A stretch of DNA of 35,697 nucleotides from Granulicella sp. dw_53 (GTDB taxonomy: Bacteria > Acidobacteriota > Terriglobia > Terriglobales > Acidobacteriaceae), in assembly GCF_018449545.1 (NCBI RefSeq), contig NZ_JAAVUR010000027.1, positions 1 through 35,697 of the forward strand, given 5' to 3'. The stretch's first letter is position 1. Each line of letters begins with the position of its first letter. The notes below the pieces were generated by a model. It was given only the letters and a program-made list of their open reading frames with translations. It had not been told where the DNA came from and made no database searches. Shown here in pieces: positions 20,801-27,534 of this stretch. Made by a program: the position numbers and the translations under genes.

Positions 20801-21577
20801 ATTTGGGTCGACACCGAGACCGACTACGAGCGCATCCTGCGCTTCCTGCAGCGCTTCCAGCCCTCGCTCATCCGCCGCGTCAAGCTCTACACCAAGGAGA
20901 CCCCACTCTTCGAGCAGTTCGGCATCACCGAGGAGATCAACAAGGCCCTACGCAGCAAGGTATGGCTCAAGTCCGGCGGCTCCATTGTCATTAACCAGAC
21001 AGAGGCCCTCGTCGCGATCGACATCAATACCGGCAAGTTCGTCGGCAAGACCGCTCGCCTCGAAGACACCATCGTCAAGACCAACCTCGATGCCATCCCT
21101 GAGATCGTTCGCCAGATCCGTCTGCGCGACCTCGGCGGAATCATCATCATCGACTTCATCGACATGGACGAGCGCAAGAACCGCAACCGCGTCATGGCCG
21201 CGCTCGAAGAAGAGTTAAAGTCCGACCGTGCCCCATCCAAGGTTCTGCAGTTCAATGACTTTGGTCTGGTCGCCATCACCCGCAAGCGCGTCAAGCAGTC
21301 GTTGGAGCGTACCCTCTCCACCACCTGCAACGTCTGCGTCGGCACCGGCATGGTCAAATCGCCCATCACCGTCTGTAACGACATCTACATCGAGATGCGC
21401 AAGATGAACAAGCATCTCGACCGTGGCGACGTCATGCTGCGCGTCCACCCCGAGGTCGTCAAGGCTCTCAAATCCACCAGCTCCCGTTGGCTTCAGGAGA
21501 TGGAGGAGATGGTGGGCAAGACCATCCTGGTCAAGTCCGATCCCGCCCTTCATCCGGAACAGTTCGACATTCACTAA
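17855..21577 (+). CDS. RNase E/G family endoribonuclease with giant insert in the S1 domain
   Basis: RNase E/G cuts AU-rich single-stranded RNA and processes rRNA and mRNA. The first S1 half (residues 1-76, with AGSIYNGKVTRVLPGMQSSFVDIG) is followed by about 760 low-complexity residues, and S1 resumes near 839 (ISDLLKPGQEVLVQIAKEPIAKKGA). The DNase-I-like catalytic domain shows ALVAIDINTGKFVG and GGIIIIDFIDMDERKNRNRV with the two metal-binding Asp residues, and the Zn-link is CNVC. The insert holds Arg/Gly/Asp-rich blocks, a Pro/Ala/Val/Glu-rich stretch, an acidic block, and a twice-used ILPGE(S/T)LS motif. Length is 1240 residues, against about 490 for RNase G. A strong terminator follows. 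Either rne or rng could be assigned. Confidence 0.95.
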   Translation: MSKEIYISSTPHETRLAIVENDALTEIYYERENEYTLAGSIYNGKVTRVLPGMQSSFVDIGLERDAFLYITDFMEEAGDSADFDTSGSAEGRGRRDGGRDRNQAALPTPEASTLEATDEPAARTDRPAGDRNGRDRGGRGRRDRNRNGNRDRQPRPDGLPAPVSTESTFETGEVDFSRQPSFTSDSEAPLPDRLDSADLGEGAPGADGSRRWRGRRGRRRGRGPGQRDESPQVRSASPNQAPEAVLSSAPPDYEVDFDSDDVDLDATAAPPVAAAPRNTAPIDSAYGQPSQPGSDVRADQPRRDRDRGGRGDRGGRNRGDRGGRDRGGRPDERAPRTDDRAPRVPRGFAPKASLYGVENAPAYGQSSYGDAPDAPAGEPIILPGESLSKYRKGGEETPAAKPAFTPDTILLPTASGFTVSADWDGGSILPGETLSRHRRSEPSRQDSRHEPRAEHRTESRAELRNPAPVAPPVPVAPVEYEPTEASASYRIDPIAQSEFRQSAPVLEPEPEAAVESAPVEVIAAEPVVAEPIETVSFDAQPIESSPVHTITPAPDQPVASLQAAADVWDWQQPASQETVPAHDVTNLQSTGEMISAPPAIEPPVAAAQDLHQPADPILHETAILTPATQEYEAPASVYEIGEGVVEEEEFVEDENIEALHASSIEELDDLDEEETLEGAADLGTMIREMSIDQITRPADVEAESDLDEEDDYEDFEEEDSVDDHLESDSEEVEAESSRDSESYEEEESDSEPAFRSDAGGFTEEMFAPSESRAEGVDSVASPASPARDGDRSRRREGGRRDGRRDGRRDGRDRDRSRNTGGAGDRERSGGRGRQSMQSTNLPAISDLLKPGQEVLVQIAKEPIAKKGARITSHIALPGRFLVFMPTVNHTGVSRKIESDAERRRLKEILLSEKGEASGGFIVRTAASGASEEELRSDLRFLLNLWADIKTRSESSKSPALIYHDLNLVERILRDQVTDNFSAIWVDTETDYERILRFLQRFQPSLIRRVKLYTKETPLFEQFGITEEINKALRSKVWLKSGGSIVINQTEALVAIDINTGKFVGKTARLEDTIVKTNLDAIPEIVRQIRLRDLGGIIIIDFIDMDERKNRNRVMAALEEELKSDRAPSKVLQFNDFGLVAITRKRVKQSLERTLSTTCNVCVGTGMVKSPITVCNDIYIEMRKMNKHLDRGDVMLRVHPEVVKALKSTSSRWLQEMEEMVGKTILVKSDPALHPEQFDIH

Positions 21578-21614
21578 ATCGTCCCTGTTCGGCGGCGAGG
21601 CCGAATCCCATTTC

Positions 21615-21651
21615 GGGCATCCTGTTTCCACAGGGTGCCCGTTCTATTTGT
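21615..21651 (+). terminator. Rho-independent terminator of rne/rng
   Basis: The stem GGGCATCCTGT / ACAGGGTGCCC (one wobble) has a TTCC loop and is followed by GTTCTATTTGT. It begins 38 nt after the stop codon. Confidence 0.8.
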
Positions 21652-21855
21652 GCCACTCCATCCACCGGAAACTCTGGCGATCCAAACCTCCGCTTCCTGC
21701 GTCTTACCTTTGGACCGGGCGTGTCAAAGAGCATCAGATCCAGCAAACATGACATTCCGCTTCTGCCACAACAAGAGTGCGATAGCCGGGTTCAGACGAA
21801 TGAGAACGGATTGTTTCTGTAACAATAAGTCTCAGTAATAAGGGAGCTATACACG

Positions 21856-22893
21856 ATGCAAATGATGATCTCTACGATCCATACTGGTGCCAGTGCGAAG
21901 ACGCGCGCCACCTCCTGGATGGTCCGTACTGCGGCCTTGGCCTTCGTCGCAGCCATCGGTGCCGTCACGCTGTCCGCGCAGTCCACCACGCCGGCGGCCT
22001 CTCAGCCCTCCCTCGACCTGCGAGCCTCGCTGGCTGCCCCGCTGGATCTCAGCGCGCCGGAACCCAGCACCTATAGCAGCTCCGCAGTATCCTCGGATCT
22101 GGGTACCCCTGCTGCGGACGCTCCCGTCGACGCCTCTGCGAGCCTTAACTTCGCCGATCCCGGCCAGCCACCTCCGCGCCGCCGCTACGGCAGCCCCCGC
22201 TACGCCGACCGCACCCACAACGCCGATGGGTCCAACAAGCTCGCCTTCATGGCCGGTGCAGGCTTTACCGTTCCGGTAGGGAACACCTCCAAGTACCTCG
22301 CCACCAGCTACGCGTTTCAGGTGGGCGCAGGCTACAACCTCAACAAGAAGTTCGGCGTCATGGCCCAGTTCGATTGGGATAACTTCGGCTTCCAGAGCAG
22401 CACCTTGAACAACCAGCTCGCGCTGTACAACTCTCTCGACGCCGGACTCAGCTCACTCGGCGGTCACAGCCACGTCTGGTCGTTCTCTCTCAATCCGACC
22501 TACACCTTCGCCCAGCGCGAAAAAATAGGCGGTTATGTCGTGGCCGGCGTCGGTTTCTACCACAAGACTGCTGACTTCACCGTTCCCACCATCGCCCTTA
22601 GCTGTAACTTCTTCGGTCAATGCTTCCAGGTGCAGGCTGACCAGAGCATCGACAGATACACCAGCAACGCTCCCGGCTTCAGCGGCGGCTTTGGTCTCAC
22701 CTACAAGCTCTCCCGCTTCGCCAACGAGAAGCTCTACATGGAAGCTCGCTACGTCTTCGTGGATAACGATCAGCGCTTTCTCACCGGCACCAACGCCAAC
22801 AACACCCCGCCGAACAGTACCGCCTTCAACGCCTTTCCTGCCAACAGCAACCGCACCGGATACGTTCCGATCACCTTCGGAATCCGCTGGTAG
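21856..22893 (+). CDS. Outer-membrane beta-barrel protein
   Basis: The 345-residue product has a long signal peptide (hydrophobic segment TAALAFVAAIGAVTLSA, cleavage near SAQ). An unstructured Ala/Ser/Pro stretch follows (residues about 45-115), then an 8-stranded OmpA/OmpW-like barrel of alternating aromatic residues from KLAFMAGAGFTVPVG to the C-terminal strand YVPITFGIRW, ending in an aromatic as outer-membrane proteins do. Two Cys flank a short loop (CNFFGQC). The function is unknown; this barrel type is common in Acidobacteriota. A GGGAG ribosome site lies ahead of the ATG. The upstream 21652-21855 region holds no other gene. Repeat element copy 2 follows it. Confidence 0.85.
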   Translation: MQMMISTIHTGASAKTRATSWMVRTAALAFVAAIGAVTLSAQSTTPAASQPSLDLRASLAAPLDLSAPEPSTYSSSAVSSDLGTPAADAPVDASASLNFADPGQPPPRRRYGSPRYADRTHNADGSNKLAFMAGAGFTVPVGNTSKYLATSYAFQVGAGYNLNKKFGVMAQFDWDNFGFQSSTLNNQLALYNSLDAGLSSLGGHSHVWSFSLNPTYTFAQREKIGGYVVAGVGFYHKTADFTVPTIALSCNFFGQCFQVQADQSIDRYTSNAPGFSGGFGLTYKLSRFANEKLYMEARYVFVDNDQRFLTGTNANNTPPNSTAFNAFPANSNRTGYVPITFGIRW

Positions 22894-22969
22894 CCAACGT
22901 AAGAGGGCAGTGTAGAAACCACTGAAAACGAAGGGTTTGGCCGCATGAGATTTATGTTTTGCGCTTTTA

Positions 22970-23265
22970 CCGGCAAAAAACGCGTGTCAAGCCCTCGTTT
23001 GACCTAAGCAACACAAAACAAAAGCAATAAAAGTGGCACTCTAGTTTCGGTCCATCTCGTAAAATAGAAGTAGAGATCAAAAGAAGAGGTCCGGCTGTCG
23101 AGCCGGACCTCTTCTTTTTGTATGCGACAGCTTGGAAAGGAACCGAAACCCCTAACCCCAACTCCCGCACATATTTGGCCGTAAGCCATTTGTTTGCAGG
23201 ATTTTAGTAGGGGTCTAGCCACGTAAGCCGCAGAATCGAAACGGCTTACGCCCAGGCAAGGGGGG
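22970..23265 (+). repeat. Dispersed intergenic element, copy 2
   Basis: Second copy of the element, in the same orientation as copy 1. It shares CGTGTCAAGCCC near the start, ATAAAAGTGGCACTCTAGTT with TTCGGTC, the AAAATAGAAGTAG stretch, a central hairpin, and the end module from CATATTTGGCCGTAAGCCATTTG to CAGGCAAGGGGGG. A perfect 9-bp stem CGTAAGCCG / CGGCTTACG (23222-23230 with 23242-23250) is present. The G-run ends 5 nt before the stop codon of the converging fabG. Nothing coding is seen between 22894 and 23270. Confidence 0.8.
23079..23118 (+). terminator. Strong hairpin terminator inside element copy 2
   Basis: A perfect 18-bp stem from AAAAGAAGAGGTCCGGCT to its complement encloses a GTCG tetraloop, with A-run and T-run flanks that suit bidirectional termination. 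Its sequence is unrelated to the hairpin in copy 1, though it occupies the same place in the element. Confidence 0.85.
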
Positions 23266-23270
23266 TGGGG

Positions 23271-24017
23271 TTACCCCATGTGCATCCCGCCATTGACGTC
23301 CAGCGTCTGGCCGGTGATGTACCCGGCCTCCTCCGAGGCGAGGAACGCCACGGCATAGGCGACCTCGGTATCCTGGCCGATACGTCCCATAGGGATGTGC
23401 GCCGCATTGGCCGCCTTCTGCTCGTCGGTGAGAACGGTCGTCATCGCGGTCTCGATATATCCCGGGGATACGGCGTTCACCGTGATCGAACGGCTCGCCA
23501 GCTCCCGCGCCAGCGACTTGGTCATTCCGATCAGCCCGGCCTTGGAGGCGGCATAGTTGGACTGACCGCCCTGGCCCACCTGGCCGACGATGGAAGTCAT
23601 ATTGATGATCCGCCCCCAGCGCTGCTTCACCATCGAAGACATCACCGCCTGGGTCATCAAAAATGCTCCAGTCAGATTGGTCGTCAGCACATCGTCCCAA
23701 TCCTTCCGCTTCATGCGCAGCGCCAGCATGTCCCGCGTGATTCCGGCGTTGTTCACCAGGATCTCGACCTTGCCGAAGTGCGCGATCACCGCCTTCGCTC
23801 CGGCCTTGATCGACTCCTCGCTCGACACATCCAGCTCGAACGGATGCGCCGAACCGCCTGCGGCCGCGATCTCCGCCGCGACCTCGTTCAGCTTCTCCAT
23901 GCTCCGCGCAGCCAGCGCGACCGTCGCGCCCTGCCGAGCCAACTCCAGAGCGCAAGCCCGTCCAATACCTTGCGACGCACCGGTAACCAATGCAATACGA
24001 CCACTAAGAATGCTCAT
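23271..24017 (-). CDS. fabG: 3-oxoacyl-ACP reductase FabG
   Basis: FabG performs the NADPH-dependent reduction of 3-oxoacyl-ACP in fatty-acid elongation. The 248 residues show the SDR cofactor site TGASQGIGRACAL, the NNAG motif, and the catalytic Ser-Tyr-Lys arrangement (MTSIVGQVGQGGQSNYAASK). The end ITGQTLDVNGGMHMG is typical of FabG. A GGAGG ribosome site lies 5 nt before the ATG. It stands alone rather than in a fab cluster, so a related SDR role cannot be excluded, but the similarity to housekeeping FabG is strong. Confidence 0.92.
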   Translation of the reverse strand: MSILSGRIALVTGASQGIGRACALELARQGATVALAARSMEKLNEVAAEIAAAGGSAHPFELDVSSEESIKAGAKAVIAHFGKVEILVNNAGITRDMLALRMKRKDWDDVLTTNLTGAFLMTQAVMSSMVKQRWGRIINMTSIVGQVGQGGQSNYAASKAGLIGMTKSLARELASRSITVNAVSPGYIETAMTTVLTDEQKAANAAHIPMGRIGQDTEVAYAVAFLASEEAGYITGQTLDVNGGMHMG

Positions 24018-24190
24018 GAACCTCCGAAATGTCCTGCAACCGAATTATACGAACCGAAACCCTGAAAACCCCGCCCACCCACCGCGCGGCAAACTCCATC
24101 GTCCTTCACCGGATGCCAATAAATCCTTCAATATAAACAACATGGTAGCAACGAAAGATGACTCGCTGCAGAGATAGTATTCTGAGTTCC

Positions 24191-25750
24191 ATGCCAGAAG
24201 AAAACAAGCTTTCATCCGCTGAGACAGATGTTTACGCGATCCACGGAGCAGATCCCGAAGTTCTCGCTTACGCAATGGCCAAATACTCGCGTTCCTCGCT
24301 CACCATGAAGGAATCGCTCGCAGAGATCAGCTCACAACGCGCCGAACAGTTCCTGAACACCTTCTACTTCCAATATGGTCATCGCTCCATCGCGGATCTA
24401 GCTCACATTCCCTTCGCCATCGAACGCCTCAGCTTGCTCGCAGCGATCGCATTAGTCGATGAGCAGCGTTGGGATGGACAAGAACGCTCCACACGTTACC
24501 AGAACTTCCGCACCTCAGGTTGGTTCACGCCGAATCTCGGAAGTCACACACAAGCCTTCACCTCCGCAGTCGAGGCGATGTTCATTGGCTATAACCGAAT
24601 CAGCACTGGAATGCTGGAAGCCCTCAAAGCAGCCATTCCACAACCCGAATCCATGAAGGACGAAGCATACACACGAACGCTGAAAGCCAGAGCCTTCGAC
24701 GTCGCTCGTTACCTTCTTCCGCTCGCAACCAACACCTCGCTGGGACAGATCGTCAACGCGCGAACGCTCGAGACGCAGATCTCGCGGCTTCTCACCAGTC
24801 CATTTGCCGAGATCCGTCAGATCGGCGAGAAGCTCCGCGCAGCCGCGAGCGAACCTGCCTGGAACGTCCAGCACGACGAAGCTCGCGTTCTCTGCCAGGA
24901 AGTCGAATCCGTAGATGGAGAATGCGGCGAACGAGTCCGCGATATTCTCCTGCGGCCAGTAAAGACCGCACCAACGCTGGTGAAGTACGCAACACCGAAC
25001 GCGTATCAGTCGACCAGTCGCAGCGAGCTAGCTGCTGCTGCAACCGAACTGATGTCTGGACAGACGATCGATCCAGCGCCAGTCGTCGACCTGCTCGACG
25101 ACGACGAACTGCTCGAAGTGGAGCTTGCAACGTCTCTGCTCTATCCGCATTGCCACTTCTCGTATCGTCAGCTTCGCGGTCAGGTTGCTGCGTTGAGTGC
25201 TGCTCGGATTACGGAGTTGGTCGAGTTGGGAACGAAGCATCGCGGACAACACGATGAGTTGTTGCGCAGCTTCAGCGCTGGTCATGTCTTCCGCTTCGAC
25301 ATCCTGATGGATATCGGTGGATTTCGGGATATGCATCGTCATCGCCGCTGCGTTCAGCTCTTGCAGGACTTTACTGATCTTCATGGCTATGAAGAGCCTG
25401 TTTGTCCAGGACAACCTTCGCTTGCGGTCGCAGGATTGGATGAGGAGTATCAGGCTGCGATGAATGCGTCGTTCGCTGCTTATCGTCAACTTCGGGATTG
25501 TGGAGAGGTGGAAGCAGCGGAATCGGCTCAGTATTGTCTTCCACTTGGAACGCGTTGCAGAGCGATGTTCAAGATGGACTTTGCGGAAGCTTTGTATATC
25601 TCGGAGCTGCGATCCGGAGTTGCAGGACACTTCAGTTATCGTCGAGTTGCTTGGGAGATGTTCAAGGCTGTTCAAGAACGTCATCCTTCGCTGGCGAAGC
25701 TGTTTCGGATTGAGGATGTGAACGATCCGGTGGATTTGCTGAAGCGTTAG
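24191..25750 (+). CDS. Tandem ThyX-like protein (two degenerate ThyX domains)
   Basis: ThyX makes dTMP from dUMP with FAD and methylene-tetrahydrofolate, usually as a homotetramer of roughly 220-250 residue chains. Here one chain of 519 residues carries two ThyX-like halves. The N-half (about 10-240) has FQYGHRSIADLAH, ERSTRYQNF with Ser100, LPLATNTS and VNARTLE, but DEQ replaces the RHR of the signature. The C-half (about 335-510) has RHR at 383-385 and LPLGTRCRAMFKMDFAEALYISELR, but Asp393 stands where the signature Ser should be. The ATG at 24158 would add 11 poorly supported residues. Product databases would call it FAD-dependent thymidylate synthase; activity is uncertain. Codon use shifts from C-ending to G/T-ending within the gene. 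Confidence 0.85.
   Translation: MPEENKLSSAETDVYAIHGADPEVLAYAMAKYSRSSLTMKESLAEISSQRAEQFLNTFYFQYGHRSIADLAHIPFAIERLSLLAAIALVDEQRWDGQERSTRYQNFRTSGWFTPNLGSHTQAFTSAVEAMFIGYNRISTGMLEALKAAIPQPESMKDEAYTRTLKARAFDVARYLLPLATNTSLGQIVNARTLETQISRLLTSPFAEIRQIGEKLRAAASEPAWNVQHDEARVLCQEVESVDGECGERVRDILLRPVKTAPTLVKYATPNAYQSTSRSELAAAATELMSGQTIDPAPVVDLLDDDELLEVELATSLLYPHCHFSYRQLRGQVAALSAARITELVELGTKHRGQHDELLRSFSAGHVFRFDILMDIGGFRDMHRHRRCVQLLQDFTDLHGYEEPVCPGQPSLAVAGLDEEYQAAMNASFAAYRQLRDCGEVEAAESAQYCLPLGTRCRAMFKMDFAEALYISELRSGVAGHFSYRRVAWEMFKAVQERHPSLAKLFRIEDVNDPVDLLKR
24900..25400. other. Strand-composition switch point
   Basis: Left of about 25.1 kb the plus strand is C-rich over G in genes of both orientations (ald and rodA on plus, era and fabG on minus). 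Right of it the plus strand is G-rich in genes of both orientations (recA and nadB on plus; CDF, menG/ubiE and aroB on minus). The change happens within a few hundred bases inside the ThyX-like gene. Judged by eye from line-by-line base content. Confidence 0.65.
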
Positions 25751-25767
25751 CGATTTCGCTTTTTCTT
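25749..25767 (+). terminator. Weak terminator after the ThyX-like gene
   Basis: A short AGCG / CGCT stem is followed by a long T-rich tract (TTTTTCTTTGCTTTTT). The stem is small, so the call is tentative. Confidence 0.4.
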
Positions 25768-25794
25768 TGCTTTTTATATTTTTGATGCTAGAAT
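25767..25794 (+). promoter_or_regulatory. Candidate recA promoter
   Basis: TTGCTT (25767-25772) and TAGAAT (25789-25794) are 16 nt apart, 30 nt before the recA start. No LexA-type operator could be recognised with confidence. Confidence 0.4.
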
Positions 25795-25824
25795 CCGCTT
25801 TGACTTTGTAGAGGAGAACTACTC

Positions 25825-26892
25825 GTGGCAGATGACCGTTCGAAGGCGATAGAACTGGCCCTTTCCGGGCTGGAAAAGCAGTTTGGCAAGGGTTCGATCA
25901 TGCGTTTGGGATCGAAGGATGTGGTCCCGATTTCGGTCATTTCTACCGGCTCGATCTCTTTTGACGCAGCGCTTGGGGTGGGTGGAGTTCCACGAGGCCG
26001 TGTAATCGAGATCTTCGGACCGGAATCCTCGGGTAAGACCACCATCACATTGCAGATCATCGCCGAGGCGCAGAAGGCTGGCGGCCTCGCAGCGTTTGTG
26101 GACGCGGAGCATGCGCTTGATCCGGCGTACGCCGGGAAGCTGGGCGTCGACATCGACAATCTGCTGGTCAGCCAGCCGGATTACGGCGAGCAGGCTCTTG
26201 AGATCGTCGAGGCGCTGGTGCGGTCGAATGCGATCGACGTGCTCGTGGTCGACTCGGTTGCGGCACTAGTGCCGAAGGCCGAGTTGGACGGCGAGATGGG
26301 CGACTCGCACATGGGCTTGCAGGCGAGGCTGATGAGCCAAGCGCTGCGGAAGCTTACTGGAACGGTCTCCAAGTCCCGAACCTGTCTGATCTTCATCAAC
26401 CAGATTCGCGACAAGATCGGCGTAATGTTCGGCAATCCTGAGACGACGACCGGCGGCAAGGCGCTTAAATTTTACTCCTCGGTGCGCATCGACATTCGCC
26501 GGATTGGCGCGGTGAAGGATGGCGACGTCGTCGTCGGGTCGCGGACCAAGGTAAAGATCGTGAAGAACAAGGTGGCGGCTCCGTTCCGCGATGCCGAGTT
26601 CGACATTCTGTATGGCGAGGGCATCTCCCGCGAGGGCGATGTGCTCGATCTGGCGGTGCTTCACAACATCGTAGACAAGAGCGGCGCGTGGTACAGCTAC
26701 CAGGGCGAGCGCATCGGGCAGGGACGAGAGAATGTCCGGAACTTCCTCAAGGAGAACAAGGACACCTTCGCTCGCGTCGATGCGGAGTTGAGGAAGAAGC
26801 TGGGCATCGCTGGTCTGCCCGAGACTGAGGTTCCGCCTGCTCCTTCGAATGGCGAGGCTGTGGCGAAGGATGTCGTCAAGGCTAAGAAGTAG
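25825..26892 (+). CDS. recA: Recombinase RecA
   Basis: RecA forms filaments on single-stranded DNA, pairs homologous strands and triggers LexA cleavage. The protein, 355 residues, begins at GTG with GAGGAG upstream. Landmarks are the Walker A loop GPESSGKTT, VDAEHALDPAYAGKLGVD, Walker B VLVVDSVAALVPKAELDGEMG, the loop L2 region FINQIRDKIGVMFGNPETTTGGKALKFY, and the C-terminal domain. The last 40 residues are the usual acidic/variable tail with Pro/Ala and Lys. No intein or frameshift. A clear terminator follows. Confidence 0.98.
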   Translation: MADDRSKAIELALSGLEKQFGKGSIMRLGSKDVVPISVISTGSISFDAALGVGGVPRGRVIEIFGPESSGKTTITLQIIAEAQKAGGLAAFVDAEHALDPAYAGKLGVDIDNLLVSQPDYGEQALEIVEALVRSNAIDVLVVDSVAALVPKAELDGEMGDSHMGLQARLMSQALRKLTGTVSKSRTCLIFINQIRDKIGVMFGNPETTTGGKALKFYSSVRIDIRRIGAVKDGDVVVGSRTKVKIVKNKVAAPFRDAEFDILYGEGISREGDVLDLAVLHNIVDKSGAWYSYQGERIGQGRENVRNFLKENKDTFARVDAELRKKLGIAGLPETEVPPAPSNGEAVAKDVVKAKK

Positions 26893-26920
26893 CTCTTCCT
26901 TATCTTCAGGATTACCGGTG

Positions 26921-26955
26921 CGCCGATGGCTTTGCCATCGGCGTTTCTGCGTTCT
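26921..26955 (+). terminator. recA rho-independent terminator
   Basis: A perfect 10-bp stem CGCCGATGGC / GCCATCGGCG with a TTT loop is followed by TTTCTGCGTTCTT, 29 nt after the recA stop. Confidence 0.85.
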
Positions 26956-26964
26956 TGATGGTGT

Positions 26965-27223
26965 CCCCCCCCTTGCCTGCATGTAAGCGGTTTTATTTCA
27001 TGCGCTTACGTGCTGGAGGCGCCGCTAAATTCCTGTTAAGAAATGGCTTGTGTCCAAATATGTCTGGTGCAACGAGTTAGGTCTTTCCTCCTTAGGGTGT
27101 TTCGTTTATTTTTTCTTACTATTTCTATTTTATGGGTTTGGGTAAAACTCCAGTGCCAACTTTATTTGGTTTGTTTTGTTTGGGTTAGGTTGTTTTGGGA
27201 CTTGACATGTGATTTTGCTGGGG
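26965..27223 (-). repeat. Dispersed intergenic element, copy 3 (inverted)
   Basis: Read on the minus strand this copy starts CCCCAGCAAAATCACATGTC, continues AAAACAACCTAACCCA, then AATAAAGTTGGCACTGGAGT, ATAAAATAGAAATAG, and ends with CATATTTGGACACAAGCCATTT through to CAGGCAAGGGGGG. The 7-bp stem GTAAGCG / CGCTTAC (26983-26989 with 27003-27009 on the plus strand) corresponds to the stem in copy 2. The strong central hairpin of the other copies is missing. The G-run end faces the 3' end of recA, beyond its terminator. Confidence 0.75.
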
Positions 27224-27309
27224 TTTTTGGGGAGATAGAAGCAACGATTATTTATCGGATGGGTTTTCGGAGTTTTTGGAGCTAAGAAAAAGCTGGGGTA
27301 AGTTTTACA
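27224..27309. other. A/T-rich spacer without a gene
   Basis: This is part of the 642-nt recA-PASTA gap (26893-27534), which otherwise holds the recA terminator and two repeat families. Open frames crossing it (for example 27043-27285 on plus) lack ribosome sites and protein-like composition. Confidence 0.5.
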
Positions 27310-27511
27310 TCCCACCCTTCGCTAGAGGCAAAGGCGCGAAGGATGGGGGCACCCGGGCTGTTGGGGTTGGTGAAAACGGGAGGCCTTGGTCTGAGATTCT
27401 CCACCTGGGCTTTGGTGCGTTATGGAAGGAAGGCGGTCGGCTTTGCCCGATACCCCACCCTATTTGCGATGAGACTGCAAAAAGGTGGGGCACCCGGATT
27501 GTGCTGCTTTG
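27310..27511 (-). repeat. GGGTGCCCCA-type hairpin repeat pair, copy B (inverted, swapped order)
   Basis: On the minus strand, unit 2 comes first (AGCAGCACAAT, GGGTGCCCCACC, loop GCAGTCTCATCG, ATAGGGTGGGGTATCGGGC), then about 80 nt of unrelated sequence, then unit 1 (GGGTGCCCCCATCCTTCGCG, GCGAAGGGTGGGA). In copy A the order is unit 1 then unit 2. It lies just downstream of the PASTA gene. Confidence 0.8.
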
Positions 27512-27534
27512 TTGGACGGTCTGAGGGTTGGGTT

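Noticed and set aside
25749..25824. A/T-rich recA upstream region considered as a replication origin because of the nearby skew switch
   Set aside because: No DnaA boxes, no dnaA or dnaN, and the region is only about 75 nt; a promoter explains it.
27043..27285. 80-codon open frame rich in Phe/Leu/Val/Trp
   Set aside because: It lies almost wholly inside the inverted copy of the intergenic element, has no ribosome site, and its apparent membrane character comes from T/G-rich repeat DNA.
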